This document shows positions 42,945 through 51,522 of a stretch of DNA of 64,000 nucleotides, piece by piece (position 1 is the first letter of the stretch; each line of letters starts with the position of its first letter). The notes beneath the pieces were generated by a model. It saw only the letters and a list, made by a program, of their open reading frames with translations. It did no database searches and was not told the origin of the DNA. Source of the stretch: Bin103 sp002238925 (GTDB lineage: Bacteria; Spirochaetota; Spirochaetia; SZUA-6; Bin103); contig OZ242313.1 of assembly GCA_965208065.1 (NCBI GenBank), positions 1,860,001 through 1,924,000 on the forward strand, written 5' to 3'. The translations under genes and the position numbers were made by a program.

Positions 42945-43047
42945 ACATACATCATGCCATATCTGCCCATATCCAGCAATACGATTATCCTTATCAACCG
43001 TAAAGAACGGTATGGTCGAGTGCCTATCGGCCTTACCGGCCAAGGTC

Positions 43048-43222
43048 TTGGTCAGTGACCAACCCCGGCAGACCTGACGCACACTTGGTCACTCCCGCGC
43101 TGACCAACCTGACCGGGCTCACGCACCGTGGGTTGTCGGTGCTCGATCAGTATTGCGCTTCGCAGGTGACCGTTACGAAGTTGGTCACCGAGCGACCTGT
43201 CGATCAAAAGCAGCTTGGTCAC
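43048..43222. promoter_or_regulatory. Cluster of TTGGTCA palindromic sites
   Basis: TTGGTCA-G-TGACCAA is a perfect palindrome at 43048-43062. TTGGTCA-N9-TGACCAA is at 43085-43107, GGTGACC/GGTCACC at 43165-43189 and TTGGTCAC at 43215-43222. The sites lie between the second vapBC cassette and the transporter operon, so a repressor or activator dimer may bind there. Confidence 0.5.
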
Positions 43223-43275
43223 TTCGCCGGCCCCCACAGAGGGCGAGGAGGACGCGGGAGGACGCGGTGGGTCGC

Positions 43276-43304
43276 TTGCTCGGAGGGCGGGATTGGGGTA
43301 GGCT
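43276..43304 (+). promoter_or_regulatory. Possible sigma-70-type promoter for the transporter operon
   Basis: TTGCTC (43276-43281) and TAGGCT (43299-43304) are separated by 17 bases and lie ~60 bases upstream of ATG 43363. Both boxes are imperfect. Confidence 0.3.
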
Positions 43305-43362
43305 GCCCCGGCAAGTCAGCGGGCGGGCCGCGGGCCGGCCCATCCATACGAAAGGAGTAGTT

Positions 43363-45276
43363 ATGAGAGTTACCGCGATGCGGTCCTTGGGCGCCGTGAT
43401 GGCGCTGTTGGTGGTCGCCGGGGGCGCCGCCTGGGCGCAGATGTACAACGAGGCGCCGATGCTGGCGGCGATGGTCAGGGCAGGGGAGCTGCCGCCGGTG
43501 GACGAACGCCTGCCGGCCAATCCGCTGGTAGTGGAGCCGTTCGACTCGATTGGCACCTACGGCGGCACCGTGCGCATGATGGACGTATCGGACCGCATGT
43601 CGATCGGCCTGCGGGTGCGCCACACCGGCCTGTTCCGTTACAACCAGACCGCCAGCGCGTTCGAGCCGGACCTGGCCGAGAGCCACGCCTGGTCGAACAA
43701 CAACCGCACCCTCACCATCAAGCTGCGCGAGGGGCTGCGCTGGTCGGACGGCGAGCCGTTCACCACCGCCGACATGCTGTTCAAGTGGGAGCAGGACATG
43801 CTCAACGAAGACCTCACCGGCAGCCTCGACCCATTCTACACGCTGGGGGGAGAGCGCGCGGTGTGGGAGGCGATTGACGACTCCACGATAAGCATCACCT
43901 GGGCCGCTCCCAACCCGGTGGCCATGGACCGCTTCGGGCGCACCCACTTCTCCGGCGACAACGTGCTGTTCCTGCCCGCGCACTACATGGAGCAGTTCCA
44001 CGCCGGCTTCAACGACGACGCCGCGGCGCTGGCCGCCGAGAAGGGCTACGAGGACTGGCAGCAGATGTTCCGGGCGCACGGCACCCAGGGCTACACCCAG
44101 TCGGCGGTAATCATCGGCCGCCCCTACCTGGACATGCACACGCCGGAGATTGTGGAGAGCGACCGCGTGCAACTGGTGCGCAACGCCTACTACCACCACG
44201 TCGACACCGCCAGCAACCAGCTTCCCTATGTCGACCGGCTGGAGGTAAGGCACGTCGGCGACCTGGACCTGTACGACCTGAAGGCGTCGGCGGGCGAGGT
44301 GGACTTCGCCGCCTACTACACCTCCGCGCCGAGCCTGCCCACCTACCGGGCCGGCGAGGGCCAGGGCGACTACCGGACGATCATCGCGCAATCGCTGCGC
44401 ACCGCGGAACTGGTGCTGTTCCTGAACCAGAATATCGAGGATCCGGTACTGAACGAGCTGTTCAACAACCTGGAGTTCCGCGTCGGCCTGTCGGTGGCCC
44501 TGAACCGCCCGCAGATGAACGACATCGTGTTCTTCGGCATGGGCGACGCGCATCCGGCTACACCGCTGAACACCATGGAGTTCTTCGATCACGCCTGGTA
44601 CAACGACACTCTGGCCTACGATCCGGAGCGCGCAAACCGGTTGCTCGATTCCGTGGGACTGACCGCCCGCGACGCCGACGGCTTCCGCGTGCGCCCCGAC
44701 GACGGCTCCCGGCTCAGCCTGGTGATCGAGATCGGCGTGCTGGAGGGCCCGAAGCAGGCAATCTGCGAGTTGATCTCCAACGACTGGCGCCAGGTGGGCA
44801 TTGACGGCGCCTGCAAGGTGATCGACGGCGCGCTGCTCAACGAGCGCCTGGACACCAACCAGACGGCGATCTCGACCTGGCACCTGGGGCGCACCACGCT
44901 GCTCGGGCGCGGCACCCCCGACCAGTTCGCGTTCGAACGCTGCAACGCCAACAACTGGGGCCGCCAGTGGTGCTTCTGGTTCGTCTCCGGCGGCGACGCC
45001 GGCATCGAGCCGCCGGCGCATATCAAGGAGCTCAACGAGCGCTGGCAGGCGTTCAAGCAGGCCGCCACCGGCACGCCGGAAGCGGCCGAACTCGGCAAGG
45101 AGTACTTCGTGTTCTTCGCCGACGAGTTGCCGATGATTCCGACCATCGGCTTGGCTCCGCACCCGGTGGTAATCCACAACCGCCTGCAGAATGTGCCGAA
45201 GGACAATATCTTCTGGGGCTCGGACACCAACTTCTACGCCCCATACAAGCCCGAACAGTGGTACATCTCGGAGTGA
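43363..45276 (+). CDS. Peptide/oligosaccharide-type ABC substrate-binding protein (SBP family 5)
   Basis: From ATG 43363, with AAAGGAG six bases upstream, the product has 637 residues. The signal peptide is about 1-25 (LGAVMALLVVAGGAAWAQ). Family 5 blocks are PDLAESHAWSNNNRTLTIKL, REGLRWSDGEPFTTADMLFK and LEFRVGLSVALNRPQMNDI-like helix, then AICELISNDWRQVGIDGACK. Such proteins bind peptides or, in larger variants (~600+ residues, YNEAPMLAAMVRAGELPPV opening), sugars. Neighbouring sulfatases favour a carbohydrate-derived ligand; this is inference. It is the first gene of the import operon, and a hairpin with T-run follows it. Confidence 0.88.
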   Translation: MRVTAMRSLGAVMALLVVAGGAAWAQMYNEAPMLAAMVRAGELPPVDERLPANPLVVEPFDSIGTYGGTVRMMDVSDRMSIGLRVRHTGLFRYNQTASAFEPDLAESHAWSNNNRTLTIKLREGLRWSDGEPFTTADMLFKWEQDMLNEDLTGSLDPFYTLGGERAVWEAIDDSTISITWAAPNPVAMDRFGRTHFSGDNVLFLPAHYMEQFHAGFNDDAAALAAEKGYEDWQQMFRAHGTQGYTQSAVIIGRPYLDMHTPEIVESDRVQLVRNAYYHHVDTASNQLPYVDRLEVRHVGDLDLYDLKASAGEVDFAAYYTSAPSLPTYRAGEGQGDYRTIIAQSLRTAELVLFLNQNIEDPVLNELFNNLEFRVGLSVALNRPQMNDIVFFGMGDAHPATPLNTMEFFDHAWYNDTLAYDPERANRLLDSVGLTARDADGFRVRPDDGSRLSLVIEIGVLEGPKQAICELISNDWRQVGIDGACKVIDGALLNERLDTNQTAISTWHLGRTTLLGRGTPDQFAFERCNANNWGRQWCFWFVSGGDAGIEPPAHIKELNERWQAFKQAATGTPEAAELGKEYFVFFADELPMIPTIGLAPHPVVIHNRLQNVPKDNIFWGSDTNFYAPYKPEQWYISE

Positions 45277-45316
45277 TCCCGCACCGCGGGAGGCGGCACT
45301 TGCCGCACTGACATGC

Positions 45317-45357
45317 GGGGAGAATGGGCGGCGGCCCTGCCGTTCGTTCTCCCTTTT
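45317..45357 (+). terminator. Hairpin plus T-run between binding-protein and permease genes
   Basis: GGGAGAA (45318-45324) pairs with TTCTCCC (45347-45353), followed by TTTTCT. A smaller hairpin TCCCGC-ACC-GCGGGA lies at 45277-45291. This looks like an attenuating terminator that would keep the binding protein in excess over the permeases. Confidence 0.6.
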
Positions 45358-45368
45358 CTGTCACGCAC

Positions 45369-46364
45369 ATGAACTACACCTCGTACCTGCTGCGCCGCCT
45401 GATCTACATGGTGGTGACGCTCGCCGTCATCAGCGTGCTGATCTACATCGTGATCCAGTTGCCGCCGGGCGACGCCGTGGACACGATCGTCGCGCAGCGG
45501 GAGTCGGAGGGCGACGTGATCACGGAGGCCGAGGAGCAGGAGTTGCGCCGCCAGTACGGCCTGGACCGCCCGCTGGTGGTACAGTACGCCGATTGGGTGG
45601 GCGAGTTCCTGTCCGGCGAGATGGGCCGCTCGATTCGCGGCGTGCCGGTGAACGACCTGATTTCCGAGCGGCTGGGCGGCACCGTCATGCTGTCGTTGAT
45701 CAGCATCCTGTTCACCTACCTGGTGGCGATCCCGATCGGCATCTACAGCGCCACCCACCAGTACAGCGTGGCCGACTACGGCCTGACCACCCTGGGGTTC
45801 ATCGGCCTGGCGACGCCCAACTTTCTGCTCGGGCTGATCCTGCTGTACGTGTTCTACAAGTTCCTCGGGCTCAGCATCGGCGGCTTCTATTCGCCCGGCA
45901 TGGAGGAGCAGCCGTGGAGCATGGCCAAGCTGTTCGACCTGATCGGCCACCTGTGGATCCCGGTCATCGTAATCGGCACCGCGGCCACCGCCGGCACCAT
46001 CCGGGTGATGCGCGGTACGCTGCTCGACGAGCTGGGCAAGCAGTACGTGATTACCGCCCGCGCCAAGGGGCTTGCGGAGCCGCGCGTCATCTTCAAGTAC
46101 CCGGTGCGGCTGGCGCTGAACCCGATGGTCAGCGGGGTGGGCAACGTCCTCCCGGAGCTGATCAGCGGCGAGACCATCGTCGCCATCGTGCTCGGCCTGC
46201 CAACGCTCGGTCCACTGATGTACTCCGCGGTACGGACGCAGGACATCAACCTGTCGGGAAGCGTGCTGCTGGTAATCAGCGCGCTCGCCGTGCTCGGGGT
46301 GCTGATCTCGGACCTCCTGCTGGTAGTCGTGGACCCGCGCATCTCCTATGAGCGCAAGGGCTGA
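45369..46364 (+). CDS. ABC transporter permease, DppB/OppB type
   Basis: This 331-residue membrane protein opens MNYTSYLLRRLIYMVVTLAV and continues IYIVIQLPPGDAVDTIVAQR. It has QYGLDRPLVVQYADWVGEFL, PIGIYSATHQYSVADYGLTT and the cytoplasmic ATPase-contact loop ITARAKGLAEPRVIFKYPVR (EAA-like). Six membrane segments are expected. It partners with the permease downstream. The related remnant at 41265-41758 is probably an older paralogue. ATG 45369 gives the family-like start; a frame from 45324 runs over the terminator hairpin. Confidence 0.92.
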   Translation: MNYTSYLLRRLIYMVVTLAVISVLIYIVIQLPPGDAVDTIVAQRESEGDVITEAEEQELRRQYGLDRPLVVQYADWVGEFLSGEMGRSIRGVPVNDLISERLGGTVMLSLISILFTYLVAIPIGIYSATHQYSVADYGLTTLGFIGLATPNFLLGLILLYVFYKFLGLSIGGFYSPGMEEQPWSMAKLFDLIGHLWIPVIVIGTAATAGTIRVMRGTLLDELGKQYVITARAKGLAEPRVIFKYPVRLALNPMVSGVGNVLPELISGETIVAIVLGLPTLGPLMYSAVRTQDINLSGSVLLVISALAVLGVLISDLLLVVVDPRISYERKG

Positions 46365-46365
46365 C

Positions 46366-47517
46366 ATGGCCACCGATCCCGTCCCGGTCGTGAACGGCGC
46401 CGACGCGCAGGCCTCCAGCGCCGAGGAGCGCTACTACATCGCCTCGCAGCGCCAGTTGATGTGGCGCAAGTTCCGCAAGCACCGCATGGCGGTGTTCGCC
46501 GGCGTCATCCTGCTGATAGCGTACCTGGCCGCCTTCACCTTCGAGTTCTGCGCCCCCTACGGTCCGCTTACCCAGCACGAGGGGTACGTGCATGCGCCGC
46601 CGACGCGCGTCCGGCTGATCGATGCCGACGGGCGCCTGCGCGCGCCGTTCGTCTACGGCCTTACCGGGCAGGTGAACCTGGACACCTTTCAGCGCGAGTT
46701 CGTGGAGGACCGGTCGGTGATTCATTCGCTGCGCTTCCTGCCCCGCGGCGAGCCGTACCGCTTCTGGGGCGCGGTCAACGCCGACCTGCACCTGTTCGAC
46801 GCCGGCGAGGGGCGCGTGTTCCTGTTGGGCACCGACGAGTTGGGCCGCGACCTGTTCTCGCGCGTCCTGGCCGGCAGCCGGGTGAGCCTGACCATCGGCC
46901 TGGTGGGCGTGACGATCAGCTTCGTGCTCGGCTGTCTGCTCGGCGGCATCTCCGGCTACTTCGGCGGCCTGCCGGACCTGCTCATTCAGCGCCTCATCGA
47001 GATCTTCAACTCCATTCCCGGCATTCCCCTGTGGATGGCGCTGAGTGCGGTGATCCCGGTCAACTGGCCGGTGCTGCGCACCTACTTCACCATCACGCTG
47101 ATCCTGTCGGTGCTGGGCTGGACCGGGGTGGCGCGCGTGGTGCGCGGCAAGCTGCTGGAGCTGCGCGAGTACGACTACGTGACCGCCGCCCGGTTGGCCG
47201 GAACACGCGCCGGGACAATCATCGCCACCCACCTGCTGCCTGGCTTCCTGAGCTACCTCATCGTGCGGCTCACCCTGGCGATTCCCGGCATGATCCTGGG
47301 CGAGACCGCGCTCAGCTTTCTGGGCCTGGGGATCCAGCCGCCGGCGGTGAGCTGGGGGACACTGCTGCGCGGGGCACAGAACGTAACGAGTATCGCCATC
47401 TACCCGTGGCTGCTGACCCCGGCGCTGTTCGTGATTGTGGCGGTGCTGTTGTACAACTTCGTCGGCGACGGGCTGCGCGACGCCGCCGACCCCTACGCCA
47501 TGAGCGGACGGGGATAG
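46366..47517 (+). CDS. ABC transporter permease, DppC/OppC type
   Basis: From ATG 46366 the product has 383 residues (46348 would overlap the upstream gene). The OppC N-terminal pattern RQLMWRKFRKHRMAVFAGVI is followed by a ~100-residue periplasmic insertion, then LLGTDELGRDLFSRVLAGSR, the diagnostic DppC block. The ATPase-contact loop VTAARLAGTRAGTIIATHLL and the SFLGLGIQPPAVSWGTLL ending complete the family. The large insertion before GTDELGRD marks the subgroup seen with long family 5 binding proteins. No ATPase genes follow, so they must be encoded elsewhere. Confidence 0.92.
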   Translation: MATDPVPVVNGADAQASSAEERYYIASQRQLMWRKFRKHRMAVFAGVILLIAYLAAFTFEFCAPYGPLTQHEGYVHAPPTRVRLIDADGRLRAPFVYGLTGQVNLDTFQREFVEDRSVIHSLRFLPRGEPYRFWGAVNADLHLFDAGEGRVFLLGTDELGRDLFSRVLAGSRVSLTIGLVGVTISFVLGCLLGGISGYFGGLPDLLIQRLIEIFNSIPGIPLWMALSAVIPVNWPVLRTYFTITLILSVLGWTGVARVVRGKLLELREYDYVTAARLAGTRAGTIIATHLLPGFLSYLIVRLTLAIPGMILGETALSFLGLGIQPPAVSWGTLLRGAQNVTSIAIYPWLLTPALFVIVAVLLYNFVGDGLRDAADPYAMSGRG

Positions 47518-48941
47518 TGGCTCCGAGACCGCCGCACATCCTGTTCGTCCTGGTCGACCAGATGCGGGCAGACGCGCTCGGGCGTGCCACCCCCGCGCTC
47601 AACGCGCTGGCGCGCCGGGGGGTGCGGTTCGAGAACTGCTACTGCGCGGCCACGCTGTGCTCGCCGTCGCGCAACAGCATCGTTACCGGGCTGTTTCCCG
47701 GCCAGCACGGGGTGTGCGGCAACATGGGCGAACCGATTACCGCCGACCTGCGTGGCGACACCTGCGCCCGCCGCCTGCAGGAACTGGGCTACCACACCGC
47801 ATACGTGGGCAAGCATCACCTCATTGACCGCTCCGGACTGGCGTACGACCTGGTCGACGATGATCCGCTGCTGCGTGGGTACGGGTACGACCACGTCTGG
47901 CAGGTGGGCGACGTGGCCGACGCCCGCCGCGGCGCGGACCGGTTCACCCGCCACCTGGCGGAGCGCGGCCTGCTGCAGGAGTGGCGCCGCGAGGTCAGCG
48001 CCGAGTACGTGGCCGGCAGCGATCCGGGCGACACCACCGACGGCTACATCGGCGAGTCGGCGGTGCGCTACCTGCAATCGTACGAGGGCGGCGCGCCGCT
48101 ATTCCTTACCGTCGGCTTCGTCGGCCCGCACGGACCGTACTGGGCCCCGGAGCCGTACGCGAGCAGGTTTGCGCCGGAGGAGGTGGCCGAGCCGGTGGGC
48201 ATCCACGGCCGCGTGCGCGCCGGCAGCGACCTCTACGCCGCCCGCGACCTGGCCCGCAGCGGCAGCCTGGACGACCCGGCGACGATCGATCGGTTCCGCC
48301 GCCAGCGCGCCGCCAGCCTGGGGATGGTTGCGTTCATCGACCACCAGGTCGACCGCCTGCTGCAGGTGCTGGCGCAGCGCGGCTGGATCGACGATACCCT
48401 GGTGGTGTTCACCTCCGACCACGGCAACCTGCTGGGCGACCACGGGCTGGAGGGCAAGCGCTACTTCCACGAGCCGGTGAGCCGCGTACCGCTGCTGATG
48501 GCCGGGCCCGGCGTGCCCTGCGACCGGCGGGTGGGGATGACCGCCGCGCGCGAGCTGGTCAGCGGCGTCGACCTGTACCGTACCTTCCTGGATGCCGCGG
48601 GGGCGGCGCGGCGGGGCGGAGGCCGCGCCCGGGAGGGAATCAGCCTGCTGCGGCTCCTGCACGGGCGGGACGCCCCGCGCCGCGAGGTATTTTCGGAGCT
48701 GGGCACGGCCATGATGATCCGCGACGCGCGCTTCAAGCTGGTCTACGACCCCGAACAGGGCGGCGTCCTGGAACTCTACGATCTGCGCCGCGATCCCTGG
48801 GAGCTGCACAACCTCGCCGGCAGCGCCGAATACCGCGGCGCGGCGGCGGATCTGGTCGACCGGATGCTGGCGCGCATGATACGCCTGACCCACTACAGCC
48901 ACCTGAAGGAGCGCATCAACTTCCAGCAGGTGCGGGTGTGA
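47517..48941 (+). CDS. Sulfatase, Cys-type (CSPSR)
   Basis: The GTG start at 47517 overlaps the permease stop. The 474-residue product has RPPHILFVLVDQMRADALGR with D14, then the formylglycine motif CSPSR at 48-52, VGKHHLIDR, FTSDHGNLLGDHGLEGKRYF (metal and substrate block) and LELYDLRRDPWELHNLA. The DH after SD replaces the more usual DN, as in the choline-sulfatase/phosphonate-hydrolase-like branch. Coupling to the importer suggests it acts on the imported substrate in the cytoplasm (no signal peptide). Confidence 0.9.
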   Translation: MAPRPPHILFVLVDQMRADALGRATPALNALARRGVRFENCYCAATLCSPSRNSIVTGLFPGQHGVCGNMGEPITADLRGDTCARRLQELGYHTAYVGKHHLIDRSGLAYDLVDDDPLLRGYGYDHVWQVGDVADARRGADRFTRHLAERGLLQEWRREVSAEYVAGSDPGDTTDGYIGESAVRYLQSYEGGAPLFLTVGFVGPHGPYWAPEPYASRFAPEEVAEPVGIHGRVRAGSDLYAARDLARSGSLDDPATIDRFRRQRAASLGMVAFIDHQVDRLLQVLAQRGWIDDTLVVFTSDHGNLLGDHGLEGKRYFHEPVSRVPLLMAGPGVPCDRRVGMTAARELVSGVDLYRTFLDAAGAARRGGGRAREGISLLRLLHGRDAPRREVFSELGTAMMIRDARFKLVYDPEQGGVLELYDLRRDPWELHNLAGSAEYRGAAADLVDRMLARMIRLTHYSHLKERINFQQVRV

Positions 48942-50323
48942 GCCGGCCGCGGATGGCGGCGCGCCCCAACGTCGTGCTCATCCTGACCGACGATCAGGGC
49001 TATGGCGATATGGGCGTATACGGCAACCCGGCCGTGCAGACCCCGCATCTCGATGCGCTCGCCCGCCAGGGGGTGCGGCTCGACCAGCACTACTCGGGGG
49101 CGCCGCTGTGCGCCCCGGCCAGGGCCGCGCTGCTCACCGGCCGTTACCACCAGCGCACCGGGGCGCTCAGCGTGGAGTCCAACCGCGGCATGGACCGCAT
49201 CGCCCCGCGCGAGGCGACCGTGGCCGACCTGTTCAAGGCGGCGGGGTATGCCACCGGCATGGTCGGCAAGTGGCACAACGGCGTCTTCGACCCGCGCCAC
49301 CATCCGCGGGCGCGGGGATTCGATGAGTTCGTCGGCTTCCTCAACGGCGGCATGTATTACTGGCGCTGGATCCTGGATCGCGGCGGGGCGCCGTGGCAGT
49401 GCGACGGGCGCTATCTTACCGACGTATTCACCGACGAGGCGGTCGGCTTCCTGCAGCGCCACCGTTCGGAGCCGTTTTTCCTGTATTTGGCCTACAACGC
49501 GCCGCACGCGCCGCTCGAAGCGCCGCCCGAGGACGTGCGCCCGTTCACCGAGCATGGCGGTTTCAACGCCACGGTGAGCACATTGTACGGCATGATCCGG
49601 CGCCTGGACGCTGGCGTCGGCCGCGTACTGGAAGCGCTCGACGCGTTCGGCATGGCGGAGAACACGATCGTGTTGTTCACCAGTGACAACGGGCCGCTGC
49701 TCGGCGGCGACTACCGGCGCTACAATGGGCCGTTCCGCGGCGCCAAGAACCTGGTGCTGGAGGGCGGCATCCGGGTGCCCGCGATCGTGCGCTGGCCGGC
49801 GGGATTGCCCGATGGCCGGGTGTTTCGGGGCATGGCCCACTTCACCGACTGGCTGCCGACGCTGCTGGCCGCGTGCGGCGTGGCGGAGCGTCCCGAGTTG
49901 CCCCTGGACGGGCTGAATCTGCTGCCGGTGCTGGCGGGCGATGCCGCCGATGCTCCGCGCACGCGGTTGTTCTGGCAGCACAACCGCAACCGGCCGGTGC
50001 GGAACTGCAACGCGGCGATGCGGGACGGTGAGTGGAAGCTGGTGTGGCCGTACCTGCCGGAGGCGCGCTACAAGGCGGACGAGGACACGCGCTGGTACGA
50101 GCGGATGTTCGCGGAGCCCCACTTCACCATGCCGGTCGAGCAGACCATGCTGGAGCGCCCGGTGCCGGCCCCGGAACCGGCGCAGTTGTTCAACCTGGCG
50201 GACGATCCCGGCGAGGAGGTGGATCTCTCCGAGCGGCATCCCGCGCGCCGCGACCGCATGCAGCGGGAACTGGAGAGCTGGTTCGATGCCGTGGAAGCAG
50301 ACCGTCGGCGCATCGCGTGGTGA
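48938..50323 (+). CDS. Sulfatase, Cys-type (CAPAR subtype)
   Basis: The GTG start at 48938 overlaps the upstream sulfatase stop. The 461-residue product has ARPNVVLILTDDQGYGDMGV (D18-D19), CAPAR at 58-62, GMVGKWHNG, FTSDNGPLLGGDYRRYNGPF and GGIRVPAIVRWPAGLP. It is a close paralogue of the sulfatase at 20551-21987. No signal peptide is visible. Lying in one transcription unit with an importer, another sulfatase and an oxidoreductase, it is probably part of a stepwise desulfation pathway. Confidence 0.9.
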   Translation: MSRPRMAARPNVVLILTDDQGYGDMGVYGNPAVQTPHLDALARQGVRLDQHYSGAPLCAPARAALLTGRYHQRTGALSVESNRGMDRIAPREATVADLFKAAGYATGMVGKWHNGVFDPRHHPRARGFDEFVGFLNGGMYYWRWILDRGGAPWQCDGRYLTDVFTDEAVGFLQRHRSEPFFLYLAYNAPHAPLEAPPEDVRPFTEHGGFNATVSTLYGMIRRLDAGVGRVLEALDAFGMAENTIVLFTSDNGPLLGGDYRRYNGPFRGAKNLVLEGGIRVPAIVRWPAGLPDGRVFRGMAHFTDWLPTLLAACGVAERPELPLDGLNLLPVLAGDAADAPRTRLFWQHNRNRPVRNCNAAMRDGEWKLVWPYLPEARYKADEDTRWYERMFAEPHFTMPVEQTMLERPVPAPEPAQLFNLADDPGEEVDLSERHPARRDRMQRELESWFDAVEADRRRIAW

Positions 50324-50425
50324 ACGTGAGTGAGGCAATGCGCTGAGGCAATGCGAAGTCTTGCCGCCTTCGGTTGACCGGCGCTATGCTGCGCGCGGCG
50401 CCATGGGCGGCAAGGGAGGGCGGAG

Positions 50426-51478
50426 ATGCAGCGACCGGTTCGTCTGGGTCTGATCGGCTGCGGCGGCATTGTACGGCAGAGCCATGCGCCGGGGTACCGG
50501 GCGATTCCCGAGCTGGTGCGGGTGACGGCGCTGGCCGATCCGGTGGCGGACAACCTGGGTGGTATGGGCGAGATGCTGGCGGTGCCGCCGGAGCGCCGCT
50601 ACGCCGACTACCGGGAGATGCTGGAGCGGGCCGAGCTGGACGCGGTGACCATCGCCACCCCGCACCACATGCACGCCCAGCAGGCGATGGACGCGGCGGC
50701 GGCCGGCGTGGCAGTGATCAGCGAGAAGCCAATGGCCACCTCGGTGGAGCAGGCGGAGGAGGTGCTGGCCGCGGTGCGGCGCAACGGCGTGCCGTACGCG
50801 GTGGTGCACAACTTCCTGTTTACGCCCGGCATGGAGCGGGCGCGGGCGTTGCTGGGCGAGGGCGCCGTGGGCACGCCGTTCTTCGGGCGCGCCAAGTCGC
50901 TGTTCAACAAGACCGACGACCGAGCCGACCCGAACAACGAGTGGCGCGCCTCGCGCGCGGCCGGGGGCGGCGCCATCAACGACACCGCCTACCACGAGAT
51001 CTACCTGCTGGAGACGCTGGTCGGCGCGCCGGTGCGCTACGTGGAGGCGCGGGTGGCCACGCAGCACTTCGCGTTCGACGTGGACGACCTGGCGCTGCTG
51101 CTGTTGGAGCACGAAGGCGGCGCGCTGTCCACGGTGGCCACCTCCTGGTGCATACCGGGCGGCGACGCCGGCGAGAGCGCCAACCTGGCCGAGGTGCAGG
51201 GCCCGGCGGGCGGGGTACGGGTGATGCGCCGCGGACGCGGGTTGTGGCAGTATGCGCGCGCCGCGCGGGAGTGGCAGGAGGAGGCGCTGCCGCCGCAGCC
51301 GGCGTGGGCGGAGAGCGGCCACGGACGCTACTTCGCCGCCACCTTCGCGGCCCTTGCGGCGGGCGCGCCTCCCCCGATCGGCGGTGAGCTGGCCTTGCAC
51401 AACCTGCGCATCATCGCCGCTGCCCGCCGCGCCACCGCCGAACGCCGCGCCGTGGAACTGCCCGCGCCGCGCACTTGA
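50426..51478 (+). CDS. Gfo/Idh/MocA family NAD(P)-dependent oxidoreductase
   Basis: In this 350-residue protein the Rossmann fold opens RLGLIGCGGIVRQSHAPGYR (6-25, GxGxx). TIATPHHMHAQQAMDAAAAG and ISEKPMATS (EKP at 100-102, the family's substrate/cofactor motif) follow, then GGGAINDTAYHEIYLLETL with the catalytic Asp/His. Such enzymes oxidise or reduce sugars, inositols or their derivatives. GGGAGGGCGGAG precedes the ATG. It follows the sulfatases by ~100 bases and probably handles the desulfated sugar. Confidence 0.9.
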   Translation: MQRPVRLGLIGCGGIVRQSHAPGYRAIPELVRVTALADPVADNLGGMGEMLAVPPERRYADYREMLERAELDAVTIATPHHMHAQQAMDAAAAGVAVISEKPMATSVEQAEEVLAAVRRNGVPYAVVHNFLFTPGMERARALLGEGAVGTPFFGRAKSLFNKTDDRADPNNEWRASRAAGGGAINDTAYHEIYLLETLVGAPVRYVEARVATQHFAFDVDDLALLLLEHEGGALSTVATSWCIPGGDAGESANLAEVQGPAGGVRVMRRGRGLWQYARAAREWQEEALPPQPAWAESGHGRYFAATFAALAAGAPPPIGGELALHNLRIIAAARRATAERRAVELPAPRT

Positions 51479-51522
51479 TGGGCAGGTCAGGGAGGGCGGG
51501 GATGCCAGGGCGGTCAGCTTGC

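Larger units (their letters stand above)
42142..43030. repeat. Long direct repeat, copy B (higA tail, vapC, vapB)
   Basis: This is the second copy of 27967-28855, same orientation. It begins within the higA coding sequence and ends beyond the vapB promoter. The left boundary joins a beta-rich protein remnant rather than higB. Confidence 0.9.

Noticed and set aside
42741..43082. 113-codon form of the second VapB
   Set aside because: The extra N-terminal 46 codons have no counterpart in the identical first copy; the start at 42944 is preferred.
43219..45177. 652-codon minus-strand open frame
   Set aside because: It is a shadow of the binding-protein gene, with no recognisable domain.
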